From assembly GCA_026399025.1 (NCBI GenBank), contig JAPLRU010000108.1, positions 37,310 to 72,046 on the forward strand: a stretch of 34,737 bases of DNA. Direction: 5' to 3'. The stretch comes from Methylobacter sp. (GTDB taxonomy: Bacteria > Pseudomonadota > Gammaproteobacteria > Methylococcales > Methylomonadaceae). Each line of letters starts with the position of its first letter. The stretch's first letter is position 1. Position numbers and translations under genes: made by a program. The notes beneath the pieces are model-generated. The model did not search any database. It saw nothing but the letters and a program-made list of their open reading frames with translations, and was not told the DNA's origin. This document shows positions 33,364 to 34,737 of this stretch, in pieces.

Positions 33364-34317
33364 ATGAAATTAACTAAACAGTTGGCCCTAACATTAATCC
33401 TGTCCGTAGTTAGCTTGAATGCGGTACAGGCAGCTGTGCCTGAGGGTAAGTCAGTAACCGCTGCAATTGAGTTGCAAGGCGGCAGCGACTCGACGGTGAA
33501 ATGGCCTGCGCCGTCCACCGGGCCCTATAAAGTGCATGTGCTGGTGCCTAAAACAGGCACGGTAACCAATGCGCTGTACCGGGTGTACCCCACAGGCAAA
33601 AAAGCGGATAGCGCAATATGTGACAGTGCCGATGTTCAAAATCCATGCTTTGAAGTAACCGTCGATCAAACTCAGCATCAAAATACGTGGGTGCAATTAA
33701 CATTGAATGAGGATGCGGCGACGTTGTGGAATTTTAACAAAAACAAAAACGGCTATGTCGCCGCTATTGCCAGTAACTTGAACGCTGGGGAAATATTAAA
33801 CCTGTCGCCGTCAGTGCGGTTTGAAGATGCTAAAGTCAAAGCGATAGGGGGAAAACATCAAGGCGGTATTATCTTCTACCTCGACGGCACCGGTAAACAT
33901 GGCTTAATTGCCGCGCCGACCGATCAGAATAATACCGGTCTTCAGTGGTTTAACGGTTCTTTTCTTACTACTAATGCCTTAGGTACCGATGTCGGTACGG
34001 GGCTGGCTAATACCGACATAATTACCCAAGTACAAGGTGAAGGTAGCTATGCGGCCAGCCTAGCGGCTAATTTGATCATCGGCACATACAGCGATTGGCA
34101 CTTACCGTCAAAAGATGAGCTGAATTTAATGTACAACAACATTGGTCCGGGAGCTCCGGCACCGTTAACCAATATCGGCAAGTTTATCGGCTACGACTAC
34201 TGGAGCTCATCTGAGTCTTCCAGCAACAACGCCGTAGGACAGAATTTTGCAACCGGCGCGCAAAGCTACTATGGCAAAAGCGGGTTGCTTTATGTTCGTG
34301 CAGTAAGAGCTTTTTGA
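33364..34317 (+). CDS. Secreted DUF1566 (Lcl C-terminal-like) protein
   Basis: A 317-residue exported protein. Residues 1-23 form a Sec signal peptide (ending AVQAA). Residues 24-155 are a beta-rich domain I do not recognise. From about residue 165 a DUF1566 domain follows, with HQGGIIFYLDGTGKHGLIAA, YSDWHLPSKDELNLMYNNIG and the C-terminal YWSSSESSSNNA and YVRAVRAF. This domain is related to C-type-lectin-like folds and is found in surface and adhesin-like proteins, including the Legionella collagen-like protein. Role probably ligand binding outside the cell. Its neighbourhood of repeats and fragments suggests a mobile or recently acquired region. Confidence 0.85.
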   Translation: MKLTKQLALTLILSVVSLNAVQAAVPEGKSVTAAIELQGGSDSTVKWPAPSTGPYKVHVLVPKTGTVTNALYRVYPTGKKADSAICDSADVQNPCFEVTVDQTQHQNTWVQLTLNEDAATLWNFNKNKNGYVAAIASNLNAGEILNLSPSVRFEDAKVKAIGGKHQGGIIFYLDGTGKHGLIAAPTDQNNTGLQWFNGSFLTTNALGTDVGTGLANTDIITQVQGEGSYAASLAANLIIGTYSDWHLPSKDELNLMYNNIGPGAPAPLTNIGKFIGYDYWSSSESSSNNAVGQNFATGAQSYYGKSGLLYVRAVRAF

Positions 34318-34339
34318 TTATTTAGAACTAAGCCCCGGC

Positions 34340-34406
34340 CGGGTTAGCGATAGCGTAAACCGACATTTCGCCCGAACCTGTCGGGTTACGGCTATCGCCT
34401 AACCCG
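34340..34406. repeat. CGGGTTAGCGATAGC inverted repeat
   Basis: Left arm 34340-34365 pairs with right arm 34379-34406 with one mismatch and two single-base bulges, around a 13-base loop. It is of the common 'GGGTTAGCGATAGCGTAACCC' intergenic type, and may end the DUF1566 gene transcript. Confidence 0.75.
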
Positions 34407-34568
34407 ACATGACTAATTCGCCAGCCTACAAGGCTTTTTGAGTATTGTGGCGCAGTATGCGAAGCGAACAACATTAAAAAGCCCGGTGCGGGAATTGTGA
34501 GGGGGCGGTTGGGTAACTGGCTGTCCTACCTTGATGAGAAGTTATTAACAACAGGTAATTATTCAGTC

Positions 34569-34589
34569 CCCCTCTTTGAAAAAGAGGGG
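34569..34589. repeat. CCCCTCTTT hairpin
   Basis: CCCCTCTTT (34569-34577) and AAAGAGGGG (34581-34589) form a perfect 9-bp stem with a three-base loop, followed by TTAGGGG, a common dispersed repeat type. 34407-34722 otherwise contains no gene I can support. Confidence 0.65.
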
Positions 34590-34722
34590 TTAGGGGCTGA
34601 AGTATCCCCACAAAATATCTATACGAAACAGCATACTATGAGTGTCTTTTGATTCAATAAAAGCCAAGGTGGCGCTAAAATGGAGTTTGTTTCTAGTAAA
34701 AATAAGTCAGCGGGATAACCTT

Positions 34723-34737
34723 ATGTCGATCATTAAC
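34723..34737 (+). CDS. Possible start of a gene cut by the window edge
   Basis: ATG at 34723 opens five codons (MSIIN) up to the end of the window, with GGGATAA eight bases upstream as a weak ribosome binding site. Too short to identify. Confidence 0.25.

Overview
The window looks like a piece of a gammaproteobacterial chromosome. The divergent arrangement rpsB-tsf-pyrH-frr (minus strand) against map-glnD (plus strand) is the one seen in Escherichia coli and many other gammaproteobacteria, and comM, ubiK, speE, yigZ, yaiI and a YceK-like lipoprotein fit the same class. The MSHA-type pilin genes, the many short palindromic repeats and the large c-di-GMP/chemosensory proteins would suit an aquatic free-living species. 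A methanotroph-like (Methylococcales) host is my guess from general resemblance and is not proven here.

Layout. 1-6373: core translation, nucleotide and nitrogen-control genes, with two divergent overlapping promoters near 2838-2884. 6740-9566: a five-gene MSHA-type pilin operon in the order mshA-C-D-O-P with a strong hairpin just after the major pilin. 9668-10119: a hicBA toxin-antitoxin pair. 10358-13108: speE, ubiK and comM. 13273-18886: a minus-strand pair, a CheB-CheR-PAS fusion followed by a PAS-GGDEF-EAL protein. 19387-27728: a minus-strand cluster that starts with an ExbB-type proton-channel subunit fused to periplasmic DUF2341 and LamG-like domains, followed by ExbD, a TonB-like protein, a porin, a secreted coiled-coil protein and, beyond a block of repeats, a TPR lipoprotein. 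28250-30064: small accessory genes (Uma2, DUF4160, DUF2442, YaiI). 30370-31567: a thiopurine methyltransferase gene divergent from a MerR-family regulator, with a MerR-type 19-bp-spacer promoter between them. 31679-34317: yigZ, a YceK-like lipoprotein, an antitoxin fragment, gene debris and a secreted DUF1566 protein.

How the parts may work together. The best candidate for a little-described system is 22325-27728, possibly with the TPR lipoprotein. It has every part of a proton-driven TonB-type energy-transfer machine, but the ExbB subunit carries a large periplasmic domain that may bind glycan, and the outer-membrane partner is a porin with a long periplasmic N-terminal stretch rather than a classical plugged TonB-dependent receptor. 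Repeats have entered the cluster twice: a short palindrome between exbB and exbD, and a nested inverted-repeat element upstream of the TPR gene. A second copy of that element lies just after the TPR gene in the same orientation, so the gene sits between direct repeats.

Limits. All functions are read from motifs and remembered family features; no search was run. Promoters and operators are pattern matches. Start codons were moved inward where the family start and the ribosome binding site agreed.
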